A DNA stretch of 64,000 nucleotides, from assembly GCA_903813345.2 (NCBI GenBank), contig CAIIXF020000012.1, positions 36,626,528 through 36,690,527 on the forward strand, given 5' to 3'. The position numbers and the translations under genes were made by a program. This stretch comes from Owenia fusiformis. Lineage: Eukaryota; Annelida; Polychaeta; Sabellida; Oweniidae. The notes below the pieces were generated by a model that had not been told where the DNA came from, made no database searches, and worked only from the letters and a program-made list of their open reading frames with translations. Positions 1 through 13,300 of this stretch are shown here, piece by piece. Each line of letters begins with the position of its first letter. Position 1 is the first letter of the stretch.

Positions 1-276
1 AACTAATGATATACCAAACGGGGTATGACATTGTAAAGGTAATCTTAACGAATGATGTACCAAACGGGGTATGACATTGTAAAGGTAATCTTAACTAATG
101 ATATAACAAACAGGGTTTGACATTGTAAAGGTAATCTTAACTAATGATGTACCAAACAAAGGTATGACATTGTAAAAGTAATCTAGAATAATGATGTACC
201 AGACAGAAGTATGACATGTAAATGTAATCTAAATTAATGATGTACCAGACGGAGGTACGATATCGTAAAAGTAATC
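1..276. repeat. 46-bp tandem repeat, about six copies, cut by window edge
   Basis: Six head-to-tail copies of a 46-bp unit containing the core ACCAAACGGGGTATGACATT. The leftmost copies are nearly identical and the right ones are increasingly diverged (CAGACGGAGGTAC-type variants). The array continues left of the window. From 277 to 1159 I see only AT-rich sequence with no supported gene. The signal-peptide exon expected for the downstream VWA gene was not found here. Confidence 0.9.
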
Positions 277-1159
277 CAAACTTTATTTTTTCGTGTCTAA
301 CGAAATTAATGAATTGTATAAATGATAGTTGTATATATATTGTCTCACATTGTCTACACCGGCTGTGATTTCACAAGAATATAATTAATTTGTTTATTCG
401 TATTTTTTGTAACATCAGTGAGACATAAATAATTTTTTAACTTAACTGATCTATTCACCTCTGGGTATTCTGAATATCAAACTGTATGAGCTTCTTTATC
501 TCGTTATAATATATTGATAGTTAAATTGACAAATTACCTTGAGTAAAGTACAATCTGACATATTATTAAAAAAATACTCCTGACCATAAATTAGGAAGTA
601 GAGATACAACTATTGCTTGACTATTCAATACATAGCACATCGGTATTGATTTTCTGTAATTTTGATAAATGTTTTAATAATATTTATAACATAGAGCTTA
701 ATGTTTGATTTAGTCAATTCTCAGAGAGGCATCTTTACATAGGTTTTAATTTCATCGTCTCTTGTCGACTCGCTTCTAGTTCCATTCATAATTTGTCTTT
801 CTGGAATTATTCACAACAAGATAAATGTAAATAGCGTAAGTACGGAAGTGTATTAACATGTGCGTTGTATACTGATTTAATAAGTAATTTATTGTACTTA
901 CAATGATAAGAAATACAGTAGTTGGTCGATCGATGTCAATAAAAAAATTTAGTTATGTTTCCATTTCAGGATATTGAGGCAAGGGGCAATTTCCATCTGA
1001 AAGGAGTGGAATTATATTCAATCATAATGTTGTTCAAACCACATAATTCAGACATGACCAAATTGCTCTTATAAAACTTAAAAAAAAACATTACGCATAT
1101 GTTGATCATTGTTTTATCTCCATAAATGTCACCCATCGGACAAATCTTAAATTTTGCAG

Positions 1160-1333
1160 CATGTGTCGATCTTATGTTAGTGTTTGACGTATCATGCTCG
1201 ATAACAAATGATGATAAAGCGAACGCCAAACAATTTGCCTCAAAACTGTTAGAGAACCTTCTGGGTCTGGCGGATAATATCAACCTTGGAATAGTAACCT
1301 ACAGCGAAAATAGAAACCTTGTTTCACCATTAG
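1160..1333 (+). CDS. VWA gene 1, exon encoding start of first VWA domain
   Basis: Acceptor TTTTGCAG precedes 1160 and donor GTAAGC follows 1333. The exon starts with two bases completing a phase-1 codon and ends with one base. It encodes the first beta strand and MIDAS loop (LMLVFDVSCSI), helix 1, and the second strand (NLGIVTYSE). The D-x-S-x-S metal ligands are intact, with Cys in the usual Gly position. The preceding exon, probably carrying a signal peptide, is not in the window. Confidence 0.85.
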
Positions 1334-4300
1334 GTAAGCGTAATTCGTAACATACCCCTGATTTGTTAAGCGATCTAGGTGACATAACCCTTGCCCTGAC
1401 ATGTGTATCGATTTCCTTTCTAGGGATCTGAGGCCTATTTATGATATAATAAAAGGTCGTACTTTTATTCTTTCGAAAATTGGCTAACATTTTCAAAAGG
1501 GCACACTAATTCTTTATTTATTATTAAACCACTATCTTGAGTTGTACTGAAATATTGAACTTTTTTTCATCAGTTCCAAGCCTAGATATTTTTCCAAATA
1601 CCTTGTTCTTAACTTTACCCTACTATCACACAATTTACCTAGTTCTCACTACGTTCTCGAAAACGGGCTTCAACTGTGTACGAACGGACTGGACGTACTT
1701 AGAACCGTTTGGGGTCTATTATACAAACTTCATCGAACGTACTTGAACGGGCAGGTCCTCTAGAACTTAGAACATGATCAAAATGCTCTCGTGGTCGTCA
1801 CGCTCTACAATTAGAACGAGTGACAACGTACTAACGACGAGCTGGACGTACTACGGACGGTACCGTCGTACTTCAATCCTACTAGGTACGTTTTTACAAC
1901 GAGTTGAACTGTCTGAGGACGAGGTAGAAGTAATTGCAAACGGGTTTAAACTGATTGAGAACGTATTAAAGACTGCTTATGAACCAGTATAGCTATCACA
2001 CCAAGAACAAGTTACCACTGCATTCTTCAAAACTGGTTTTAAATTGTCTGCGAACGGAACGAACGTAGCTGCAACTTTCTAAAGACTTTTTACAAACTTT
2101 ATGAATGTTCTCAGGCGGGAATGTGATTTTAGAATTTTGAAATGATTCAAAATTCGATGGCGACCATACCGTTCTGTTATCAGGTCATGATGACCTTCTA
2201 GACTAAGGGACGCGTTATACGACGTTGCACACCGACGTGGTGCGGCCTGAACGAACTGCGAACGAGATGGACGTATTGGAGACTGTTTATGAACGAAATA
2301 GCTAATTATTTTAGACATATTTCCCGACCACAGCCAGATTGAGCCCGTTTTACGGCGTTTTCGAGGACTGGTAAGAACGGGTAAGAACTAGTTTGGTGTG
2401 ATAGGGGGTAACACTGCACCGTTGTTTGTTTGAGGTCAAACGTCATAGTGCATTATTTTGTAAAGGTTGTCGTTGCACTTAACCATACTATCACACAAAA
2501 CTAGTTCTCACTACGTTCTCGTTAACGGGCTTAAAATGTGTACGAACGGATTGGACGAATTTAAAACCGTTAAGGGTCTATTAACATGAACGTATTTTAA
2601 CGGGTAGGTTCTCAGGAACTTAGAGCATGCTAAAGATTTTCTGATGGTCGTCACGTCCTGCAATTAGAACGAGTGAAAGCGTGCTTAAGACGTACTACAA
2701 AAGGAACTGTCGTTCTTTAATCCTAGTAGGCATGTTTTAGAACGAGTTGAATTGTCTGAGGATGTATTGAAAACGAGGTAGAACTAATTGCAAACGGGTT
2801 TACTAAGGACGGATTAAAGACTGTTTATAAACAAGTTGGCTCAAATATAGAACCACACCAAACTAGTTGCCACTGTGTTTTTAAAAACGTTGTCGAACTC
2901 TTTTTAAAATGTGTGCGAACGGAATGAACGTAGCTGCGACTTTTTACGGTCTATTTACGACTTCAACGTGCTTACTTTTGATTTAATTTGATGGCGACCA
3001 TACCATTCTGTAATTAGATCGTGTGACAACGTACTTCAAATGAGATGACCTTCTAGACTGGGAATGTAGTTGCCGTACTTCGACCCTACTAGCGATGCGT
3101 TAATGACGTTGTGCAATCGGATATTAATTGCAATACGTTTACATGCTTCGACCTGAAGGAACTGCGAATGAGATGGACGTATTGAAGAGTGTTTATGAAT
3201 GAAGTAGCTGATGATTATTTCAGACATATTTCCCGACCAGTCACATTTAGCTCGTTTTACGACTTTTTTTTGTAGGACTGGAACGAACAGTTGAGAACAA
3301 GTTTGATTGGATAGGGGAGGGGGGAGGGTAAGATAATAAATGCAAAAATATAATTCGCCATTAGAATTCCCTGGTACTATATGTTTATATATAGCCTGGC
3401 ACAGCTCACATCTTTGGACAGCTACATGTAATAGCTCTTGACCAAAAATGAGTATTATGTCTATAACCCCCTATCACACCAAGCTAGTTCTTACCCGTTC
3501 TTGCCAGTCCTACGAAAACGTCGTAAAACGGGCTCAATCTGGCTGTGGTCGGAAAATATGTCTGAAATAATTAGCTTCTTCGTCCTTAAACAGTCTTCAA
3601 TACGTCCATCTCGTTCGCAGTTCGTTCAGGTCGCACCACGTCGGTGTACAACGTCGTAGAACGCGTCCCTTAGTCTAGAAGGTCAACATGACCTGATTAC
3701 AGAACGGCATGGTCGCCATCGAACTTTGAATCGATTCAAAATTCTAAAATCACATTCCCGTCTGAGAACGTTCATAAAGTTCGTAAATAGACCTTAGAAA
3801 GTTGCAGCTACGTTCATTCCATTCGCACACAGTTTCAAACCAGTTTTGAAGAACGCAGTGGCAACTTGTTTGGTGTGATAGCTATATTTTTGCTAACTCG
3901 TTCATAAGCAGTGTTAAATACGTTCTTAATCAGTTTAAACCCGTTTGCAATTAGTTCTACCTCGTTCTCAACACGTCCTCAGACAGTTCAACTCGTTGTT
4001 AAAACGTCCCTAGTAGGATTGAAGTACGACGGTTCCGTTCGTAGTACGTCCAGCTCGTCGTTAGTACGTTGTCACTCGTTCTAATTGTAGAACGTGACGA
4101 CCACGAGTACATTTTGAGCATTGTCTAAGTTCTAGAGGACCTACCCGTTCGAGTACGTTCGATGAAGTTTGTAAATAGATCCCAAACGGTTCTTAGTAGG
4201 TCCAGTCCGTTCGTACACAGTTGAAGCCCGTTTTCGAGAACGTAGTGAGAACTAGTTTGGTGTGATAGTAGGGTAACACAGCTATATTCGATTATCGCCG

Positions 4301-7300
4301 TTAAGCTTTAATCAATGACAAGTTCAAGAGAGCGGGTTTATTGGTATGTATTTGTTTTTAGTTACGTTGGAGTTCACGAGTGACATCGATACCTTGCTAG
4401 ATAATGTTAATATGACAAACTTAGGATGTAAAACATACACTCACGAAGTTCTCGAGGCTCTCTATACTGAATATTTCACTCCAGAAAATGGCGACAGGTA
4501 TTAATGTATTCGAATATCAAATGTAGACCTTCATTTTTGATATAAATGACAGTAAATGCCGCAAAGCGCTTTTAGTTCTTGGAAAATACCAACAGACACT
4601 TTGTAAAGTAAAGCATTCTTAAATCAATTGTCGTATCACAGCAATGATGCCGTCGAAGTGACATGTGCATAGAAATTCTCATTTCCACCAAGTAAGTGAA
4701 TTTGAATTATTTTCATGGACTAAACACCTTTTCAATTCATAGGGTTGACATCTCAAACGTCGCTGCTATATTCACCGATGGTCGAACCATCCAGAGAAGA
4801 TTTTCAAGTGCTACGAAGGAAGCAGCCACTGCGGCAAAATTAGCTGGCATTGAAATAGTTGTTGTCACTGTCCCTCATAGGTGAGTTATTTTCATAAGTG
4901 ATTTTTGGCTCACACAGTGAGCCAATTGGATCGACCAGGCCTCCGTCCGTCCGTTGGTCCGTCCGTCCGTCAACATTGGCCGCACAATCCACATTCATTT
5001 AATGCATATCCATAATGCCTATTTGACCTATCATTGCCATTACCCAAGTTCGCCCGGTTTCCGAGAAATTGCTGATTTTGTTTTCTGTATATTTGTTGAA
5101 GTAGAACTTTCAAATAACTTGTAGTAGTTGCTGTGTATGCAAAATATGTCCTCTGAAGATTTCAAAGCTCTTGGAATTACGTTTTTGGTGTTTACTCTAC
5201 AGAATTTGACAAAAAGTAGGACTTACTCAAAGTCAATGGCAGGTTTTGTGATTGACAAGTTTCTCAAAGTTTGTCTTATACTTGATCATTTCTTGCAATG
5301 AAATGTTACATCATTACTAGATTAAAGCATTCCCTACATATTGCTCAGACGTGTCGCAAAAAGGTCGCGCACGCATTGTTACACATTTTCGCTTTTTGAC
5401 ACCACAGAATGTGACGTTTTTTGAGAAAAATGTACACATTTGGAAATCCTTTCGTCCTGCACATTTGCCTCTATACCTCAAAATATTTAAGGCGAATAAC
5501 TCTGATATCGTATATGTATTAACAATGGAATAGAAGCATCATAAAACACGAATCAATTGATATTTTAGGTGAAATAAATATACGTGTTGCTATGCTTGAA
5601 AATAAGCGAATGGCGTAAATTAGCCCTATTTTTATGAATTTTGAAAACCTTTCGTCCTCCACTTTTCCACATACAACAGAAAACACACACCTTTGCGAAC
5701 AAAATCAACTATTTATTAATAAACTAAAGTGTAAGAGCAAAATAATCATGTATGATTTATTAAAAATTGATTCTATTTTTCAAACTCTATGACGTCACAA
5801 TATGGAACGCTTACTAAAATTCATCCTTTGAAATAAAACTCCCATCTACCTTTATCAAGACGAAAAATAAGTATAATAGTCATATATTGTTTGAGTTATG
5901 AGCGTTTAAAGATGAAAATAATTCAAAATGTAACGTGTCAACAGGGGACATTTGCCAGATGTTTTGGTAAAACTCTTTTTTAAAAAAGAACGCGCAAGAA
6001 TCGTGAACGGAGTGTAGTTGATCTAAAAACTTCATCGAAACAGCTTTAAAATGATATATAACTTTAATTAGAATGTTATCTAATAGTCCGGGGAATCAAA
6101 GTTACATTCACGCGATACCCTTAAAAACAAATGCGCCACCTTTTTGCGACACGTCTCAGTATATGCCAGCATCAGATTTTTACCGTTTTGAGATATTTGA
6201 CGTCAAAAAACAGTAAATTCAAGTTATTTTTCAACTTGCTTCAATTTAACCAATTTTATTTTTGAAAATCATCTACAAGTTGCCAGGAGTTCAAATCTGA
6301 CATTAGTTTTAGAATTTGACCTTTACTTGACCTTCAGTGACCTTCGAAAGGTCAAAAAGTTGATTTTTCAAATTGATTTTGGATGTTAATTTTGGTCAGC
6401 TTGATCACAAAAGACCTTACTGAGGTCTGAATAAGTAAAATTTTCAAGGTCAAAGGTCATCAAACTAGGTCACACAACTATGCTATCTAAGTTTCTCAAA
6501 GCTAGAGACTACAAATCCATATCAATATTTTTGTTTGAAAGTCAGGATATACATTCCTTTGAAGGTTCAAAACTGTGTCAGTACAGGACCGTGGGTCCTT
6601 TATTATTCTATCCACCAACGCTAGGATTTTGCTCGACATATCCGGGTAAATTACATAATCGTGAAATGAATAAGTCTGAATATATCATTGGTCAGAAAAC
6701 ACTAAAACCTGCTTGAAACTGTAAAAGTTTATACACTCTATTCCACACTGTATAGAAATAAAATAACTTACATTATAAGTAACTGTGAGCCAATCATTGC
6801 AGAGAAAAAACTTTATGCACTGTTTATAAGATTCACTGAGATAAGTGGGTCAATACTTCATGTACTTTATGTGCTCTCACACAATTACCTTCCCTTGCAT
6901 AAAGTTGCTATACAGTAATATGTAACTGAATATTGTATATTCATCACAAACAACCTTAGCAAAATGATGGTTCGACGAAATGGTCGGTTCGCTAAAACCA
7001 ATAAACCAGGCAATCCAGGCCAATTTGGAAAGAAACTAGATAGCGTGATAGCGAATGAGGATAGTAAGTGAAATATATTTTGCAACGGTCAGCATAAACT
7101 ACTGGGTAACCCTAAATGATGAGAAATATGTACAAAATATGTTTTGCATGATTTCTTCATATCCCAATGATTTAACTCCTTCACTGCATCTAATAAGGTA
7201 TATAGATACTAATTACGGGACATTTAGGAATTAAGTGACTAGACCAAAGCAAGCATGTTTGAGATTTTAATGATTTTAAATAAATTACCACTTCATTATT

Positions 7301-10300
7301 TGCTTTTAGACATTCAATCAATTTTATTTGTCCAACAAACCATATTCACAAGTGTTCAATCCAACGAAGATTAGGGGATAAGCTATAGAGACCCCTCCAT
7401 TTGTCCGTCCATCCATCCTTCAATTAGACAACAGCAACACCAAAGTGAAGCAAATCCCATCGAACAGCCATGGCTGGCAATTTTACAAACAAAGTATACA
7501 GCAAAAATGGCAGCCATTTTTCAAAATCGCCACCTTCTACCAAAAGTGTAATTAGACAGTGTGCCATGCTTATAGTATTCACATACCAAATATGAACAAA
7601 ATCGCTCCACTACTTTTCGTGTTATAGTAAAATACGTTAAAATGGCCGCCACTGTTCAAAATGGCCACCTTCTACCAGAAGAGTCATTAGACAGTGTGCC
7701 ATGCTTATAGTATTGATATACCAAATATGAACAAAATCGCTCGACTACTTTTCGAGTTACAGCAAAACTCGTAAAATAACGAGTAAAGGCCGCCATTTCT
7801 CAAGATGGCTGCCATGTGCTTCTTTAATAACTACATTTCTAGCTTTATTAATGTCCTATATAATTTTTTTACATTTAAAATCAAATCAGTACCAAAATTA
7901 TGGTTACCCTGTATTAGTGGAAGGCACATTAAAAATGAATATCACCCCCTTCAATCTATTTTTACAGGTTTTTATGATTTTTTTCTGATTTTTCTATAGT
8001 TTGCGTAACCAGGACGGTGAATTTTCTTCATTTTTCATCAAACATTTTGTCTTACCAATATTTATTATATCTGTCAATTTTTTCAAAATCGCGCCGCTAC
8101 GTTTGAAAATAATTCAAATTATGTAGTTTTTCCCATTGAGCTCCATTATAAAAATGGAATTTTCAAACTTAATATTTTAAAATTCTACGTGGTGAAAAGT
8201 TGCATATTGAGTAGTTAGTTAATGTTATGGTGTTAAAAATTCAAAACAAAAAGGAATAAAGAAAAAATGCCACAGAGAAGTCTCAATAGAGTCTCTTTAA
8301 AAAGTCAGACGTTTCAACATAAAGCAAGTCTCGCGAAATATTCTTATAATGTACATTTATAATGCCGTCTCCTTGAGAGCGTTGACCAAGTGTTTTACGC
8401 CGACACAAGTATAGTCAGGATTCTTTTGTTCAGTTGATCGTACGATCTATGTGGATGCAATCATTTATATGCAATGTATCGTGGGTACTCGCGTACATTA
8501 TAGGGAATGGGATCATTGCAAAAAATGACAGCAAATCGAAGTGAGTGATCTCAGAGTTTCTACTTAATATAGTGACTTGAAATCTTGCGTACATATTCAA
8601 TATACATAGTATGACAATGTGTGAAAGTTTCAGCTTCCATATTCCTGTTATAGGGAAGATATTTGAAAAACATTTCGTAAACGTCAACATATATGTATAA
8701 AATGGATGCCACTATGTATCATTTGGATTCAGAACGGTAACAAATGGATGCTATATTAAATTATACTTTAATCATGATGATTTATTTACTGATGGACAAC
8801 TGGCCAGATTTCTTTGTATCCATTGTTTGAATAAACATTCCTCACTCAGTAAAGTGATAAGCCACACCATTACAAGATACCCGCCTAATGAAGAATTGAA
8901 AATAATTTATATAAACCCATCAACTGGAAAATGCCATTACAGATGAAAAAACTATGGTTTTATCCCTAATACTTTTATTTGAAAAACGGGTCCATAACAT
9001 GTAACGATGACAATGAAAATGTTGAAATGAGGTACGCCTATGAAGTGAATTCAGAGCCAAAGACCCATCAACCCACTGGAATACCCACAAATCAAGTTTA
9101 CTTGCTATCGCCCTCCAGGAATAAACCAAACTGAGGCTGACCATTTTATTGATCCTTTATCTGAAAATCTGAATGTGAAGTAGTGAATCTGAAACCAGAT
9201 TCTCTTGTCCTGGGTGATTTTAATGACTTTTGCACTTCATGGGACTCCCAACATAATCAAAGCGAATTTAGCAACAAACTTGTTGATTTACTTTCTCATT
9301 TCAATCTTTATCAAATGATCCAAACACAGACTCGAGGTAACTCTATTCTTGATCTTATAGACTATAGCCCCGGTTGTTCGGTTTTTTACTGTAACGGCGT
9401 GAAATTTTTTTCAGAGACGGTATTTATCATATTATACGATGGAATAAATACTTAACTCCACATACTGAACTTTTAGACATTGGGACAGTAAAAATATATA
9501 CCATGAAGCCAAACTAGGATAGTCAATCCACGATAACAGACCGTAAATATACTACGAAATGATGGCGGGATTAAATTACCATATTATCGCCCACTAGCCT
9601 AGGATAACAAAAATACATCCTTCCGATCTTAAGTCTAGGCCTATTTGAAAATGGGAGAACAAGACACAGATATCGTGAACAAGTTTATCGACTTTGTTAA
9701 AGACAAGGAAACGACTTCACGCATTCTCAAATCAATTGACAGTAACAAAGATAAGTACCCAGAAAAATTAAAACTACCAACTGGCATACGATCAAGGCAG
9801 GCCTGGTTTGAGGGCTTTGAAAACCAGAATCAGCTGTCTTCATACAAGATCTTTAGAACATCTAGGGAACATTTACCTATATGGGCCACGCTATTGTATT
9901 TTTATTTCATTGAGTACAGCAGGGATGTCTACGAAAGCAAATGGTCAAGCCAAGGTGAAGAAAAATATGACAATATATCGCTAGATGTTAAAACAAACAA
10001 TGATGAAGAGCGCTTGTTCAAAATAACAATATTTGTATCAACTGGGAGTGTCCAAATCCAAGGCAACAAGGCAGGAGAATTCACAAGAAATACTTTCCCT
10101 GTACTAAAAGAATGCATTTCATGGATCAAAGAGCAATGCGATGAAACACTTCTGCTAAGCAACAAAACAGATGATGCCGAGGAAAGCATAAACATCAGCA
10201 AATCACAAGATTCTCCTGCGGTGTTGATGACCACCCCCACAGTAAGGCGGAAGAGAAAACCTCATGACGAGGTTCCTGCATTCTCCCCATGGAACTTTAG

Positions 10301-13300
10301 CTTTAGGGGTGAATCTTGGGGTGAATTTGATGACCCACAACCAACACATGAAAATGATGTTAGAATAAACAATGTAGAAAAGGCCAGTCCTGCTGCTCCA
10401 GGAAAATATGATGATGATAAACCAGAACCTGACATGAACAAAAGAATTAAAGACTTAGAAACTAGGTCACTGTTTCTTGAAAAATCTATTGTTGAATTTG
10501 CAGAGAAATGTATCAACATAGGAGAAGAAAGTGCCAGAACCGACAACCAAAATAAGGACATAATATCATCATTAAAATCCCAAATAAAGCTGGAATGCCA
10601 AAAAAGGCATAATCAAGTTGAGGAGTTGGAAATGAAACTAAATACGTACAAAGAGGCATCAAACAAAAAGCTCAATATGATACAAAAGCTCATAGATGAG
10701 AATAAAAATATGAAACGAGAAATCGGATCCCTCCAAGACAAAAATGAAGAGCTCTCCAGAAAGATAATAGAAAATCAAGAAACAATATCTAGCGAGCTCA
10801 ATACTCAGAACAAAGAAACACAAAACACTGTAAATAATACGGAAACTAAGGCCACAAAAAGTCATGAAATTCCCAGGAAAGATGACAAAGATGAAAATAT
10901 GCTATCAAAACAAATCCAGGAAATAAAAAACATGATATTAACCCAAGAGGCCACACAAGCAAGGAATGCAAGGAATGCTTCAGACAATAGGAGTCAGCCC
11001 TCTCAATCTCCTCCTCATAACAAAGGGGAAGCTCCTATAAGTGACTCAGAAAATCAAACGGATACTGTATTGATTCACGACTCTACAGCAAAACGCATCG
11101 ACAAAAGACTCATACTGAAGGGTAAAACCATCAGCAAAACAATTGCGTACACAATGGATGAAGCAATTGACAAGCTTAAGAACTCTGAAGTACACAAAGA
11201 TAACTATATAATAGCCATTGGCACTAACCATCTGGCTGACAACCAAAGTGTACAATCGACAGTGGGGAAATATAATGACTTGATACACACAATACAATTG
11301 AAAGACCCACATGCCAATATATATGCCTGCAGTGTTCTACCCCGATATGATCATGTCAGCAATGATGACATCACAGCCCTAAATGATGCTATACAAAATA
11401 TGTGCAATCTAGTAGACAAGTTGTCATATATTGACACATACACAAGTTTTATAAAGTCCTCCCCTGGAATATATGTACAAGAACATGGCTCCCACCCCAC
11501 CAAATCGGGATGGATAAAACTAGCCATGGTTATACGCCACTATGTCCAGCCCAGCAACAGGGAATTTGATGACCGCAGAGTGAACTCGACAAGACCTAGG
11601 TCACGCCCACAGCGGCCTCAACGCCCACAGCCAAGGAATGAATTTCCATACAATGCCAATCCCCAAGTCATGCAAGACTCCATGCAAGTGCCATTATAAA
11701 TGGGGAGCAATCTCAGCCCAAACACCAACATGATAAATCTGATAAATCACAGGATACATCACAGCCATCTAATTATGTGAATGGGGATTATACTAATCAA
11801 CGGCCAGTAGTGCAACAAAATGGTGCCAGTGAAATGCAGAATGTACCCAATATGAATATCCCCTATATCAATAACTGGCAACAACCCACTCAGCATTACT
11901 ATGTACAAAACCCATTCTTGCAAAATATGCAACATTTACCTATGGCAGCCAATACCCAACTACCCCAACTATATCCTACTCAAGGAGCACAAGTAACCCC
12001 AGTACAGGGAGTACATAATTACCCAGTTCAGAGAGTACAAGGGTACTTGGCTCAGGAGCCACACATCTGGAAACCCAACATTCAAGTCACAACCAATTAG
12101 TATATGTATATAAAATACAAAAGTTACAGTTAGAGGTACTATATATTGCTACTGATTTATCTATGCACTAAGTACATGTACTTTGATTGAACAATTTTTG
12201 GAAACAAGTGCATGTACAATATATTACCTCTGATTTCTCCATGCGCTTAATAGTACATATACTTTGTAGTGCACAAAACAGTTAATTCAGCTCACCCTAA
12301 TAGGAAAATTCGAACCATCAATGGCTGTATTTTCTTATTAGAAGCTGGTTATCAACCTATTTGTAATGATAACATATAATTCTTAATAGTCCCATGTCTA
12401 TATGTAAATATGTATGTTTGTAAGATCTTCTGCTGAAGATATCTCTCCTGTTAACATTTTGTACATTGTACTTCTAGTAGGCCTATTACTCCATCTTGCC
12501 ATCAATTTGAAATCTATTAGAAACACAATTGACAATGACAAATAAGAGTCTTAAATTCCCAAAAGTTCATTGCAAAGCATCTTTAAAGATAGCAGGATGG
12601 AATATACAAGGTCTTAGTAGAACAAAAATGGAAGATTCTAGTTTTTATAGCATGATTAAACATCATGATATTGTATTTCTGTGTGAAACATGGTTTTCAA
12701 AAGCCATCGATAATTTCAAAGACTTCTCTTGCTATAATATAATACGGGAAAAAGCTAAATCGGCTAAACGAAACTCTGGTGGGATTTCAGTACTGATTAA
12801 AGAAAACATTAAATCAGGCATATCTATTGTAGAAAAAACTGAAGAATGTGTATGGTTAAAAATTAAGAAATCTAACTTTAATCTCGTGAATGACATATTT
12901 ATATGTGGTGTATATTTTCCTCCACAAAACTCTACATATATGATGGATAACAATGCATTTAATCTCTTAGAGAACAGTATAAGAAAATACTCAGACTCTG
13001 GACAAATTATTATAATGGGTGACTTCAATGCACGGACTTCAAATCTAAATGATTTTATCGTAGATGACTGTAATAACCACTTACCTATAAATAATGTTCA
13101 ATATAATGTTGATCTGCCAATTAATCAAAGATTAAATAGAGATACAAAATTGAACTCGTATGGTAAATCCTTAATTCAGCTATGTCATACATGCCAAATA
13201 AGAATCTTAAATGGTAGAACACTGGGTGATTACTTGGGTCAATACACATGCTTTAAAGAAAATGGGTGTAGTACAGTAGATTACTGTTTAGCCAGTGAAC

